Assembly: GCA_945863885.1 (NCBI GenBank)
Contig: CAMAZY010000006.1
Coordinates: 1-64,000 of the forward strand
Direction: 5' to 3'
Length of the DNA stretch: 64,000 nucleotides
Origin: an uncultured Clostridia bacterium
GTDB taxonomy: Bacteria > Bacillota > Clostridia > Oscillospirales > Acutalibacteraceae
The notes under the pieces are model-generated. The model did not search any database, had not been told where the DNA came from, and was given only the letters and a program-made list of their open reading frames with translations. This document shows positions 1-7,048 of this stretch, piece after piece (the stretch's first letter is position 1; each line of letters begins with the position of its first letter). A program made the position numbers and the translations under genes.

Positions 1-305
1 TAGCTCACAGAGAGGGCTATCCCGAAATCGGCCTTTACTGGGAAAAGGCTGCTTACGAAGAAGCAGAGCACGCCGCAAAGTTTGCTGAGCTTCTCGGCGA
101 AGTTATCACCGACAGCACCAAAAAGAACCTTGAGATGAGAGTTGCCGCTGAAAATGGCGCAACCATGGGCAAGTTCGAGCTTGCGAAGAAAGCCAAGGAG
201 CTCGGTCTCGACGCTATCCACGACACCGTTCACGAAATGGCAAGAGACGAAGCCAGACACGGCAAGGCTTTTGAGGGTCTTCTCAAGAGATATTTCAACG
301 ACTAA
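1..305 (+). CDS. Rubrerythrin / NADH-peroxidase-type protein, C-terminal part
   Basis: The gene is cut by the window start; frame 3 is open from base 3 to the TAA at 303-305 (about 100 residues). The visible part is a ferritin-like helical bundle with diiron-ligand motifs EEAEHA and ARDEARH, typical of rubrerythrins that reduce hydrogen peroxide in the cytoplasm of anaerobes. The protein ends directly after the helical bundle (GLLKRYFND), with no C-terminal rubredoxin domain. That fits the reverse rubrerythrin / NADH peroxidase layout in which rubredoxin is N-terminal; the N-terminus is not visible. A terminator follows. Confidence 0.88.
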   Translation, partial: AHREGYPEIGLYWEKAAYEEAEHAAKFAELLGEVITDSTKKNLEMRVAAENGATMGKFELAKKAKELGLDAIHDTVHEMARDEARHGKAFEGLLKRYFND

Positions 306-331
306 TCTTTAAAGATTGTCTACAAATCCAA

Positions 332-369
332 GCAAAAAGCTATGAGGTTTTGCCTTGTAGCTTTTTTGC
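332..369 (+). terminator. Intrinsic terminator of the rubrerythrin gene
   Basis: Inverted repeat GCAAAAAGCTA / TAGCTTTTTTGC with a 15-base loop, 26 bases after the stop codon. The 3' arm contains the T run. Confidence 0.75.
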
Positions 370-432
370 ATGCAAAAGCCGTCGGGAATCCACCCGGCGG
401 CTTGCGCTACTTTGATTTGTTCGTTTTGCTTA

Positions 433-2430
433 TTACACTACGGTTATCTGCTTCAGCTTTTCTGTTATCAACGCAAAGAACGCTTTGAGCAGTCTGAAGA
501 AAGCGGAAAATATGTTATCGGTATAGTTCTCCGTGTTCATATTCTCGCTTGTAAGCGGAACGCAGGTATCGTTCGAATCGTCATAATACAGGTACTGCGG
601 CCAGTTTTCGTTGCTGTCGATTGTCATCTGCCCGTCACTGTAACACATTGCGAGCATCAGCGGGTTAAAGCAGTCATAGAACGGGTTGTGCTTGATATTC
701 TTGATGTACCATGTGGAATCCGGGAAAAGAGCGGTTGACGAGTCAATCTTCTTGTCGGGAGAAATGTATTTATCGGTGCCGTTCTTCTTGGCTTTGTTCA
801 GGTAACACCAGGAAAGCGTCTTGTTGGTATCGGCGGTTGTGGCGCCGAAGGACTGAGCGGAAACCTCGATCCGATTGTCGCTGAGCTTGCGGCTTCCTTC
901 GATGAACGGAGGCGTCTGGAAGCCGTATTTGCAGATAATGTTCATTTTGACACCGTCGGCTTCCATCTTCTTCAAGGTGTCCTTCAGCGTGTTCATAATG
1001 TTATAATGATAGTTGTCGATTTTTTCAACCAGCACCTTGTAGGTGGTGTCGATTTCGTCACCGAAAACAGCCTGTTTCGCATCTTCGTAGTTTTCATCGT
1101 TGACCATCGCCCAATATCCGGGTGATGTGCCGTAGGTGGCGACCATCAGTCTCTGGAAGATTTTTCCCGAAACCTTGTTGTAAATCAGATCTGCCGCGGC
1201 GGTTCCGACATCAAGAAGACCCTTGTTCTGAGCATAGGCAACGGTTGCTTTCGCCAGCTCGGTCGCAACCTCGCTGTCATCAAGCTCAAAGCTGTCACTT
1301 TCGTCCAGATAATAGTTAATGGAATCCGCATGGAATGAAATCTTGCCGGCAAAAAGCTGACCGACAAAATCATACCCCATAGCGGCCGAAGCAAACATGA
1401 TGTTCGTTTCAATACTGTCATACCCGTATTCGGTCAGATACGCCGCCGCTATGTTACAGCCGAGACAGCGGGAAATCAGATTCACCTTGTCATAGCCGGT
1501 TTTCGCCTTGATAGCTTCAATGTATTCGTTCAGATCATCAGCGATGACACAGGGGTCTTTTCTTGCGTCGTATTCAAACCGATAGGTGAAGATATCGCCT
1601 TGTCTTCCCGGGAGGGTCTTTTCGTCCCACGTCCAGAGGTTGTGCGTGCCGTTGTCAACTTCGCCCTCATTGTTAAGCCGATAGGCCTCATAACGGGAGG
1701 CAACCTGATTGTAAATCGCATCGCAGTACGGATCCCATTCATCCTTCAAAATGGCATCCTTAAGAAGCGGAATCGCTTCTTCTACAACGTCGGTGATGAA
1801 GTTTGTGTTTTCCTCGATTGTCGGCGAGCCGTCTGCCTTAACGATACCGGTTCTGCCGATGATGTAAACAATCGGCATTTTCGTGTTGTTTTCGACCGGC
1901 ATTTCGCTGTCGCCGAATTCACAGACAAAACCGATCTGCTCCGGGCCGTAAAAATCTTCTTCCCCGTCAATGTGGTTTTCGTTGTTGGCATTGTTCCAAT
2001 AACCGAGATAGTCTTCGTTTCCCCAGTTGTGACGCTGCATATGAAGATAATATTCGCCGTTATCGTGGGTCTCAAAGGTAACGGTATCTGCCCAGTAGGT
2101 GAACGCTTCTCCTGTCACCCACTGCCAACTGTTCAGCGAGTCCTCATCGGTTCCGCCGAGCCAATACTGCGCTTTGGTGCCTTTTGCAATCAGTTCTTTG
2201 ACAGCCTCCTGCTCGGCTGCGGAAGTAATCGTAGCAAGATATCCGCCTAAGTCTTCGCAATAAGCTTTTGCGTCCTTCCAGGACATGGATTCATCAAAAC
2301 GCTGATAGGTATGTCCGCCGAAAGTCGCCGTGTCCTCTTCGATTGCCGACACGCTGAAAGCCGGTAATAAAAAAGAGAACATCAGGGTCATACAGAGTAA
2401 AAGTGAAATAACTTTCCGTGATCCTCTCAT
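433..2430 (-). CDS. Secreted C-type lectin domain plus alpha/beta-hydrolase-like protein
   Basis: 665 residues from the ATG at 2430; the track start is a TTG one codon upstream, and GGAGG lies about 11 bases before the ATG. A signal peptide (about 1-30, ending VSA) is followed by a C-type lectin-like domain (about 35-173: SWKDAKAYCEDLGG, YWLGG, WQWVTGE, GFVCEF). A lipase/LCAT-like alpha/beta-hydrolase region follows from about 187 (PIVYIIGR). The nucleophile elbow reads LISRCLGC where lipases have G-H-S-x-G, so cysteine replaces serine (about residue 323). The C-terminus is an aromatic amphipathic segment (FFRLLKAFFALI). Likely an exported, carbohydrate-binding surface protein. The lectin call is firm; the hydrolase call is an inference from the elbow and surroundings. 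Confidence 0.7.
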   Translation of the reverse strand: MRGSRKVISLLLCMTLMFSFLLPAFSVSAIEEDTATFGGHTYQRFDESMSWKDAKAYCEDLGGYLATITSAAEQEAVKELIAKGTKAQYWLGGTDEDSLNSWQWVTGEAFTYWADTVTFETHDNGEYYLHMQRHNWGNEDYLGYWNNANNENHIDGEEDFYGPEQIGFVCEFGDSEMPVENNTKMPIVYIIGRTGIVKADGSPTIEENTNFITDVVEEAIPLLKDAILKDEWDPYCDAIYNQVASRYEAYRLNNEGEVDNGTHNLWTWDEKTLPGRQGDIFTYRFEYDARKDPCVIADDLNEYIEAIKAKTGYDKVNLISRCLGCNIAAAYLTEYGYDSIETNIMFASAAMGYDFVGQLFAGKISFHADSINYYLDESDSFELDDSEVATELAKATVAYAQNKGLLDVGTAAADLIYNKVSGKIFQRLMVATYGTSPGYWAMVNDENYEDAKQAVFGDEIDTTYKVLVEKIDNYHYNIMNTLKDTLKKMEADGVKMNIICKYGFQTPPFIEGSRKLSDNRIEVSAQSFGATTADTNKTLSWCYLNKAKKNGTDKYISPDKKIDSSTALFPDSTWYIKNIKHNPFYDCFNPLMLAMCYSDGQMTIDSNENWPQYLYYDDSNDTCVPLTSENMNTENYTDNIFSAFFRLLKAFFALITEKLKQITVV

Positions 2431-2460
2431 CAAGAATAACCTCCATTTCTTTTAATAAAA

Positions 2461-2489
2461 ATGATACCATATATCTCCTGAATTGTAAA
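2461..2489 (-). promoter_or_regulatory. Predicted promoter of the lectin/hydrolase gene
   Basis: On the minus strand TTTACA, 17 bp, TATCAT, about 30 bases upstream of the start codon. Confidence 0.5.
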
Positions 2490-2613
2490 TGTTTTTTTAA
2501 TATAATATAAATATTTTTATAACAACCCCTGTCATGACTGTCAGCTAAATAACCTCTTCGGTGTATTTTTCATTATCCGGGAACCGACAGGCACATGTCC
2601 CCACCGGTAATTC

Positions 2614-2642
2614 TTGACAATTAAGAAAGAAAATTATATGAT
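2614..2642 (+). promoter_or_regulatory. Predicted sigma-A promoter of the GH16 gene
   Basis: TTGACA, 17 bp, TATGAT, about 110 bases upstream of the GH16 start codon. Confidence 0.65.
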
Positions 2643-2751
2643 GATAAAAAGACCGGAATATTCCGACCGATGTCAGCATAAATCATCAGGAGCGTCATTT
2701 GATGAAGCACAACGGTGAATATCCGGTATTTTCGAAAAAGGGAGTGTCGTT

Positions 2752-3654
2752 ATGAGTCAATCTATTATCAACAAACTGATAACCATCATCGTTCTGATCT
2801 CCTCACTATTTCGTATCGACCTTGGCTTCGGTCTGAACCCGACCGCAAAAACCGTCAATCTTGACGACTATCAGCTTGTCTGGCAGGACGAATTCGAGGG
2901 AACCGAGCTTGACCGAAGTAAGTGGAACGACAGCCAGAATGTCGACACGATCCATTGGGGCGCCGTTCGCAAAGGCGGCTATTGGCATAAAGACATGGTA
3001 AGCGTGTCGGACGGCAATCTGCATATCCGCACAAAATATCTTGACAAGGAGACTGCGTCCCGATACGGAGAAGACTACAAAGAGGGCTGGTATTCCGGCT
3101 GCGTCACCACGTATCAATCCGAGCCGCAGGACGAAGCAAACCCCGATACCTTCCTTTACGGCTACTTTGAAACGCGCTGTATTCTTCCTAAAGGGCAGGG
3201 ACTCTGGTCCGCATTCTGGATGATGAACGAGGGCGTGTATAATGTCGACGGAAGCGGACGTGACGGCACGGAAATCGACATTTTCGAAAGCTTCAACTCT
3301 GAGAAAGGAAGCCTGAAAACCGCCGACTGTGTTTCCGTCAATCTCCATTGGGACGGCTATGAGCAGGCGCACCAAAGCTATCATGTCGGAAGCTTTTACG
3401 CCGAAAAGCCTTACACTCAGTACAACACCTACGGCGTCAAATGGACACCGGACGAATACATTTTCTATATCAACGGTCATGAGTGCGCCCGCACCGCCAA
3501 GGGCGGCGTTTCACAGAATCCGGAGTGTCTGATTCTTTCCGTTGAAGTGGCAGGAGAAAACGGCGAAGCGTCTGGCAAGGGTGACATAACCCTCAACAGC
3601 GGAGACGTCGATTTCATTGTCGATTATGTTCGTGTATATCAGCAGGTTGGCTGA
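2752..3654 (+). CDS. Secreted GH16 family beta-glucanase (laminarinase-like)
   Basis: 300 residues. A hydrophobic N-terminal segment (about 8-27) looks like a signal peptide or anchor. The GH16 jelly-roll starts at LVWQDEFEG (about 43). The catalytic motif is TEIDIFES (about 173-180), the ExDxxE form found in laminarinase/beta-1,3(4)-glucanase branches. Other family marks are YGYFETRC, GLWSAFWMM and a C-terminal FIVDYVRVYQ strand. It would hydrolyse internal beta-glycosidic bonds of glucans outside the cell; exact substrate cannot be read from sequence. AAGGGAG lies upstream of the ATG. It is monocistronic with its own promoter and terminator, and has no carbohydrate-binding module or dockerin. 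Confidence 0.88.
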   Translation: MSQSIINKLITIIVLISSLFRIDLGFGLNPTAKTVNLDDYQLVWQDEFEGTELDRSKWNDSQNVDTIHWGAVRKGGYWHKDMVSVSDGNLHIRTKYLDKETASRYGEDYKEGWYSGCVTTYQSEPQDEANPDTFLYGYFETRCILPKGQGLWSAFWMMNEGVYNVDGSGRDGTEIDIFESFNSEKGSLKTADCVSVNLHWDGYEQAHQSYHVGSFYAEKPYTQYNTYGVKWTPDEYIFYINGHECARTAKGGVSQNPECLILSVEVAGENGEASGKGDITLNSGDVDFIVDYVRVYQQVG

Positions 3655-3749
3655 GGTTCCTGCAAAATAAGCAGAGTCTCGTCTTTGGAGGCAGAGGAGT
3701 TCGTTTTTTCTTCTCTTTCAGTATAGCTTATAATCGGATTTATCTTTCA

Positions 3750-3785
3750 GGGGCACGGTTCAACGCCGTGTCCCCGAACTTTTTA
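3750..3785 (+). terminator. Terminator after the GH16 gene
   Basis: Stem GGGGCACGG / CCGTGTCCCC followed by GAACTTTTT. It lies about 95 bases after the stop codon. Confidence 0.55.
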
Positions 3786-3918
3786 CAATGGTTACAGCAA
3801 ATCCTTTGGTTTAATTATCTGTCCGCATTTGCAGGTCTTATTGATTTTTAAAAGCTTCACAAAAAATCGTCAGACCGAAGAAAAATGCTGTTACTGTGCC
3901 CGACTCCCCTTTTACCGA

Positions 3919-3947
3919 TTGACAGTACTCCATGTATTTGGTAAAAT
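3919..3947 (+). promoter_or_regulatory. Predicted sigma-A promoter of the GNAT gene
   Basis: TTGACA, 17 bp, TAAAAT, 48 bases upstream of the chosen ATG. Confidence 0.65.
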
Positions 3948-3994
3948 ACAGGAAAGAATCAACGGCGCACCGCCGCATTACGGAGGGTAAAACA

Positions 3995-4588
3995 ATGGAA
4001 AAGAAAAAGCTTGACCGCAAGACACTCAAATATTACGCAAAAATGGCGGCGGAAAGCTACGTTGATGACCCCGTTCATGTTTACGCCACGAAAAACGAAA
4101 CACTTCGCAAGAAGTTTTTATACCATTTCATGCTTGAACGGTTTTCTTCCTCAAGCGGGGTTGATTATATCTATGAGGACGAGGAAAAAAGAGGTCTTTG
4201 CATTTTTCGTGATGCGCACAACGACTACACCGTGCTTGATTTCATGAAGTGTCCGAACTGGGTGTTTTTGTGCGTCTACTTTGTTTCGACAATCAAAACG
4301 CTGAAAACCTTCAGTCACCGCAACATGAACGTCTTTGAAAAAGGCACCTATCTGATTGAGCCGGTCTTTGTAGGAAAAGAGTATCAGGGAAAAGGCATCG
4401 CAACAAAGCTTATTAAACAGGGAGTCAAAGACCTGACCGCAAAGGGTTACAAAATCGGTCTTGAAACGCAAAACCCCGATAATCTGCCGTTTTATGAAAA
4501 GCTCGGCTTTGTACTCATAGAAGACACTTACTTCAAAGCCGAAAAGATACATAACTATTGTATGGTGTATCAGGGCGAAGAATCTTAA
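3995..4588 (+). CDS. GNAT family N-acetyltransferase
   Basis: 197 residues from the ATG at 3995, which has GGAGGG 8 bases upstream; the longer ORF start at 3932 would overlap the promoter -10 box. The acetyl-CoA-binding signature is in the C-terminal half: EYQGKGIATKLIKQG (Q/RxxGxG/A) followed by PFYEKLGF. The N-terminal half is variable and probably sets the acceptor, which cannot be predicted. It lies 21 bases upstream of the aldo/keto reductase and may be cotranscribed with it. Confidence 0.85.
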   Translation: MEKKKLDRKTLKYYAKMAAESYVDDPVHVYATKNETLRKKFLYHFMLERFSSSSGVDYIYEDEEKRGLCIFRDAHNDYTVLDFMKCPNWVFLCVYFVSTIKTLKTFSHRNMNVFEKGTYLIEPVFVGKEYQGKGIATKLIKQGVKDLTAKGYKIGLETQNPDNLPFYEKLGFVLIEDTYFKAEKIHNYCMVYQGEES

Positions 4589-4609
4589 TTAAAGAAAAGA
4601 GGAAGCAAT

Positions 4610-5728
4610 ATGCAGTACCGTGACTTCGGGAAAACAGGAGAAAAGGTGTCGGCTCTCGGCTTCGGCTGTATGAGACTGCCGACCCGCAACGATTTCAAAC
4701 ACAGCATTGACGAACCGGAAGCCGTCCGCATCATCAGAAACGGCATCGACAACGGCATCAATTACATAGACACCGCCTTTTTCTATCACGGCGGAAAAAG
4801 CGAAAGTCTTGTCGGCAAGGCTCTTTCAGACGGATACCGGGACAAGGTGCTTTTAGCGACCAAGTCGCCGTTTGCCGGCTTCAAGTTCGGCTTTGAGTTC
4901 GATAAGGTACTGAACACGCAGCTCAAACGGCTTCAGACCGACCATATTGATATGTATCTGCTTCATGCGGCGAACCTGAAAGCCTGGAAAAATTCCGCTT
5001 TGAAGCTTGACCTGCTTTCGAAGATGGAAAAAGCCCGTGCGGCGGGCAAGATTCGGTATATCGGCTTTTCATTCCATGACGATTACGAGGCCTTTGAAAC
5101 GATTCTCAACGGCTATGACGGCTGGGATTTTTGCCAGATACAGTATAACTATGTCGATATCAACAATCAGGCGGGGACAAAAGGTCTTGAAGCCGCCGCC
5201 GCAAAGGGGCTCGGCGTGATTGTCATGGAGCCGCTTTTGGGCGGTAAGCTTGCGAATCCGACAGACAACCTGAAAGCCGCTTTGCCTGAGGGTGTCTCCC
5301 CCGTTCAGTCGGCGCTCGATTTTATCTGGGACCGACCGGAGGTAAGCCTGCTGTTAAGCGGTATGAGCAATGCACAGCAGGTCACAGAAAACCTCCGCTA
5401 CGCCGACGAAAGCCGAATCGGGAAGCTTACCGATGAGCAGAAGCTCTGTTTCGTAAAAGCGAAAAAGGTTTTTGAATCCTCGGCGAAAATTTCCTGCACG
5501 CACTGCGAATACTGTATTCCCTGCCCGAAGAAGGTCGAGATTCCCGAAATCTTTGCGCAGTACAACAAGAGCGTTCAGGACGAAGCCGCCGCCAAAAAGG
5601 CGTATAAAAAAATCAAGGGCGATGCAGCAAAATGCATCGGCTGCGGAAAGTGTGAAGAAAAGTGTCCTCAAAAGCTTCCGATCAGACAAAAGCTTCAGGA
5701 AGCGGACAAGTTTTTCAAGGGTGAATAA
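4610..5728 (+). CDS. Aldo/keto reductase with C-terminal 4Fe-4S ferredoxin domain
   Basis: 372 residues. The N-terminal 285 or so residues form an AKR TIM barrel with the catalytic tetrad visible as D54 and Y59 (NYIDTAFFYHGG), K85 (LLATKS) and H119 (MYLLHAA). The C-terminus has CTHCEYCIPCP and CIGCGKCEEKCPQ, cysteine sets for iron-sulphur clusters as in the anaerobe ferredoxin-type AKR subfamily. It is a cytoplasmic redox enzyme; carbonyl substrate unknown. AGAGGAAG precedes the ATG. The next gene starts 1 base after the stop, so it is cotranscribed with the ECF S component and the DUF1893 gene. Confidence 0.9.
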   Translation: MQYRDFGKTGEKVSALGFGCMRLPTRNDFKHSIDEPEAVRIIRNGIDNGINYIDTAFFYHGGKSESLVGKALSDGYRDKVLLATKSPFAGFKFGFEFDKVLNTQLKRLQTDHIDMYLLHAANLKAWKNSALKLDLLSKMEKARAAGKIRYIGFSFHDDYEAFETILNGYDGWDFCQIQYNYVDINNQAGTKGLEAAAAKGLGVIVMEPLLGGKLANPTDNLKAALPEGVSPVQSALDFIWDRPEVSLLLSGMSNAQQVTENLRYADESRIGKLTDEQKLCFVKAKKVFESSAKISCTHCEYCIPCPKKVEIPEIFAQYNKSVQDEAAAKKAYKKIKGDAAKCIGCGKCEEKCPQKLPIRQKLQEADKFFKGE

Positions 5729-5729
5729 A

Positions 5730-6308
5730 ATGCAGAAAGTTCAATCGAGAACGGATTTATCGCCGGCAAGAACCGTTGCGGTTTCGGCGGCTGTCTGCGC
5801 CCTTGCAACGGTTGTTCCGCAGCTGTTTCATCTGATCGGCGGAAAGCCGCTCGGCAACGTTTTTCTTCCGATGCATCTGCCGGTGATTCTCGGCGGCTTC
5901 CTGCTGGGTCCGACTGCCGCTCTCATTTGCGGTGTGCTGTCTCCCCTGTTCAGCTTTCTGATAAGCGGCATGCCTGCCTTTCCGAGACTGATATTCATGA
6001 TGTTTGAACTGGGCGCTTACGGCTTTATCACGTCTCTTTGCACACAAAAGTTCAGGCTTTCCGTCTTCATCACCCTGCCGTTGACATGGGTCGGCGGACG
6101 GACGGTATTTCTGATAGCCGCCGCCTTTGCCCTACACGTTTTAAAAGCGGAAATTCAGGGAATGCCGACAGCGTGGGCGGCTGTATGGACAGCCGTCACA
6201 ACCGGCGTTCCGGGCATTATTTTACAGGCGGTTGCCGTACCGGTATTGGTCGCCGCCTTAAAGAAAGCAAGGCTGATATCCTATGAACCGAGATTTGGAA
6301 AACTGTAA
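5730..6308 (+). CDS. ECF transporter S component, substrate unknown
   Basis: 192 residues from the ATG at 5730; the track ORF begins earlier inside the AKR gene in another frame. The protein is hydrophobic with about six membrane segments and a family-like LPMHLPVILGGFLLGP motif, plus GVLSPLFSFLISG. S components bind a vitamin or related micronutrient and dock with a shared EcfAAT module, which is not in this window. It overlaps the DUF1893 gene by 26 bases. Its neighbours do not identify the vitamin. Confidence 0.8.
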   Translation: MQKVQSRTDLSPARTVAVSAAVCALATVVPQLFHLIGGKPLGNVFLPMHLPVILGGFLLGPTAALICGVLSPLFSFLISGMPAFPRLIFMMFELGAYGFITSLCTQKFRLSVFITLPLTWVGGRTVFLIAAAFALHVLKAEIQGMPTAWAAVWTAVTTGVPGIILQAVAVPVLVAALKKARLISYEPRFGKL

Positions 6309-6702
6309 GGCTTTATTGGAACAAGAGGGCTTGACCTGCGTCATTAAGCAGGGAGAAAGCTATTATCAATTCACCGAACGGGGTATCAGACCGTTCATGA
6401 GTCTTCTTGAAAACGAAACCGACTTAACGGGCACTTCCTGCGCCGATAAGGTCGTCGGGAAAGCGGCGGCGTTGCTGATGCAAAAGGCAGGCGTCGCTAC
6501 CCTTTACGCCGGCATCATCAGCGAACCGGCAACAAAAGTACTCACCGACGCCGGTATCGAATACGAATACGGTACACTTGTTCCGAGAATCCAGAACCGG
6601 AAGGGCGACGGACTTTGCCCGATGGAAAGTGCGGTGATGGACATCTCAGACGCCGACGAGGCGTATGCCGTTTTAAGGGAAAAGCTGAAAACGGCGAAAT
6701 GA
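6283..6702 (+). CDS. DUF1893 domain protein
   Basis: 139 residues, about the usual size of the family. Recognisable pieces are the N-terminal ALLEQEGLTCVI strand, CADKVVGKAAALLM, and a C-terminal RKGDGLCPMESAV. My recollection is that DUF1893 adopts a cytidine-deaminase-like fold; no reaction is established. Its start lies inside the ECF S gene, which implies translational coupling. A link to the transported compound is possible but unproven. Confidence 0.75.
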   Translation: MNRDLENCKALLEQEGLTCVIKQGESYYQFTERGIRPFMSLLENETDLTGTSCADKVVGKAAALLMQKAGVATLYAGIISEPATKVLTDAGIEYEYGTLVPRIQNRKGDGLCPMESAVMDISDADEAYAVLREKLKTAK

Positions 6703-6837
6703 ATCAACCGGTTCTATATGCGATTTGGCTCGGGCGTCTTAATGCGATGACAAGTGAAAAGCGATTGATTTTAGTTTTTTTAGAGGAATAAATTTTTAGG
6801 ATTGATCCACATCCGCAGATGGAAGTTTTGAAGAGTT

Positions 6838-6869
6838 TAGGGAACCTCTGAATAAATCACAGCATACGC
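6838..6869 (-). repeat. Solo end of family B MITE-like element
   Basis: The reverse complement matches the right end of the elements at 27.3 and 50.1 kb (GCGTATGCTGTGATTNATTC then AGAG..TCCC). Only about 32 bases remain, so this is a truncated copy. Confidence 0.65.
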
Positions 6870-6873
6870 ATAG

Positions 6874-6915
6874 AAAAAGGCTGTCGCCATTGGTTTAAAC
6901 CGTTAGCGGCAGCCT
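6874..6915 (-). terminator. Terminator of the DUF4062/DUF218-like gene
   Basis: On the minus strand the stem AGGCTGCCGC / GCGACAGCCT, with an inner GGTTT-AAACC pairing, is followed by TTTTTC. It lies about 135 bases downstream of the stop codon. Confidence 0.75.
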
Positions 6916-7048
6916 CTTGATTTGTTTACCCGATACGGAAAATTTTTTTCAAAAAATGTGTCAAATCAAGGCATCATTCATATTCTTCTTCATACAGAAC
7001 AGCGGAATATTTTCTTTGTACGGTACAATGCAGTGCAAAATTCAAAGC

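Larger units (their letters stand above)
2434..2751. other. Divergent intergenic region
   Basis: About 320 bases between the lectin/hydrolase gene and the GH16 gene. It holds the two outward promoters listed separately. No further gene, repeat or RNA was recognised. Confidence 0.6.
3655..3994. other. Intergenic region between GH16 and GNAT genes
   Basis: About 340 bases containing the GH16 terminator (3750-3785) and the GNAT promoter (3919-3947). Nothing else was recognised. Confidence 0.6.
6703..7048. other. Convergent intergenic region with repeat end and terminator
   Basis: About 345 bases between convergent genes. It holds a solo end of the family B palindromic element (6838-6869) next to a strong hairpin terminator (6874-6915). 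The rest is AT-rich and shows no credible gene. Confidence 0.6.
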
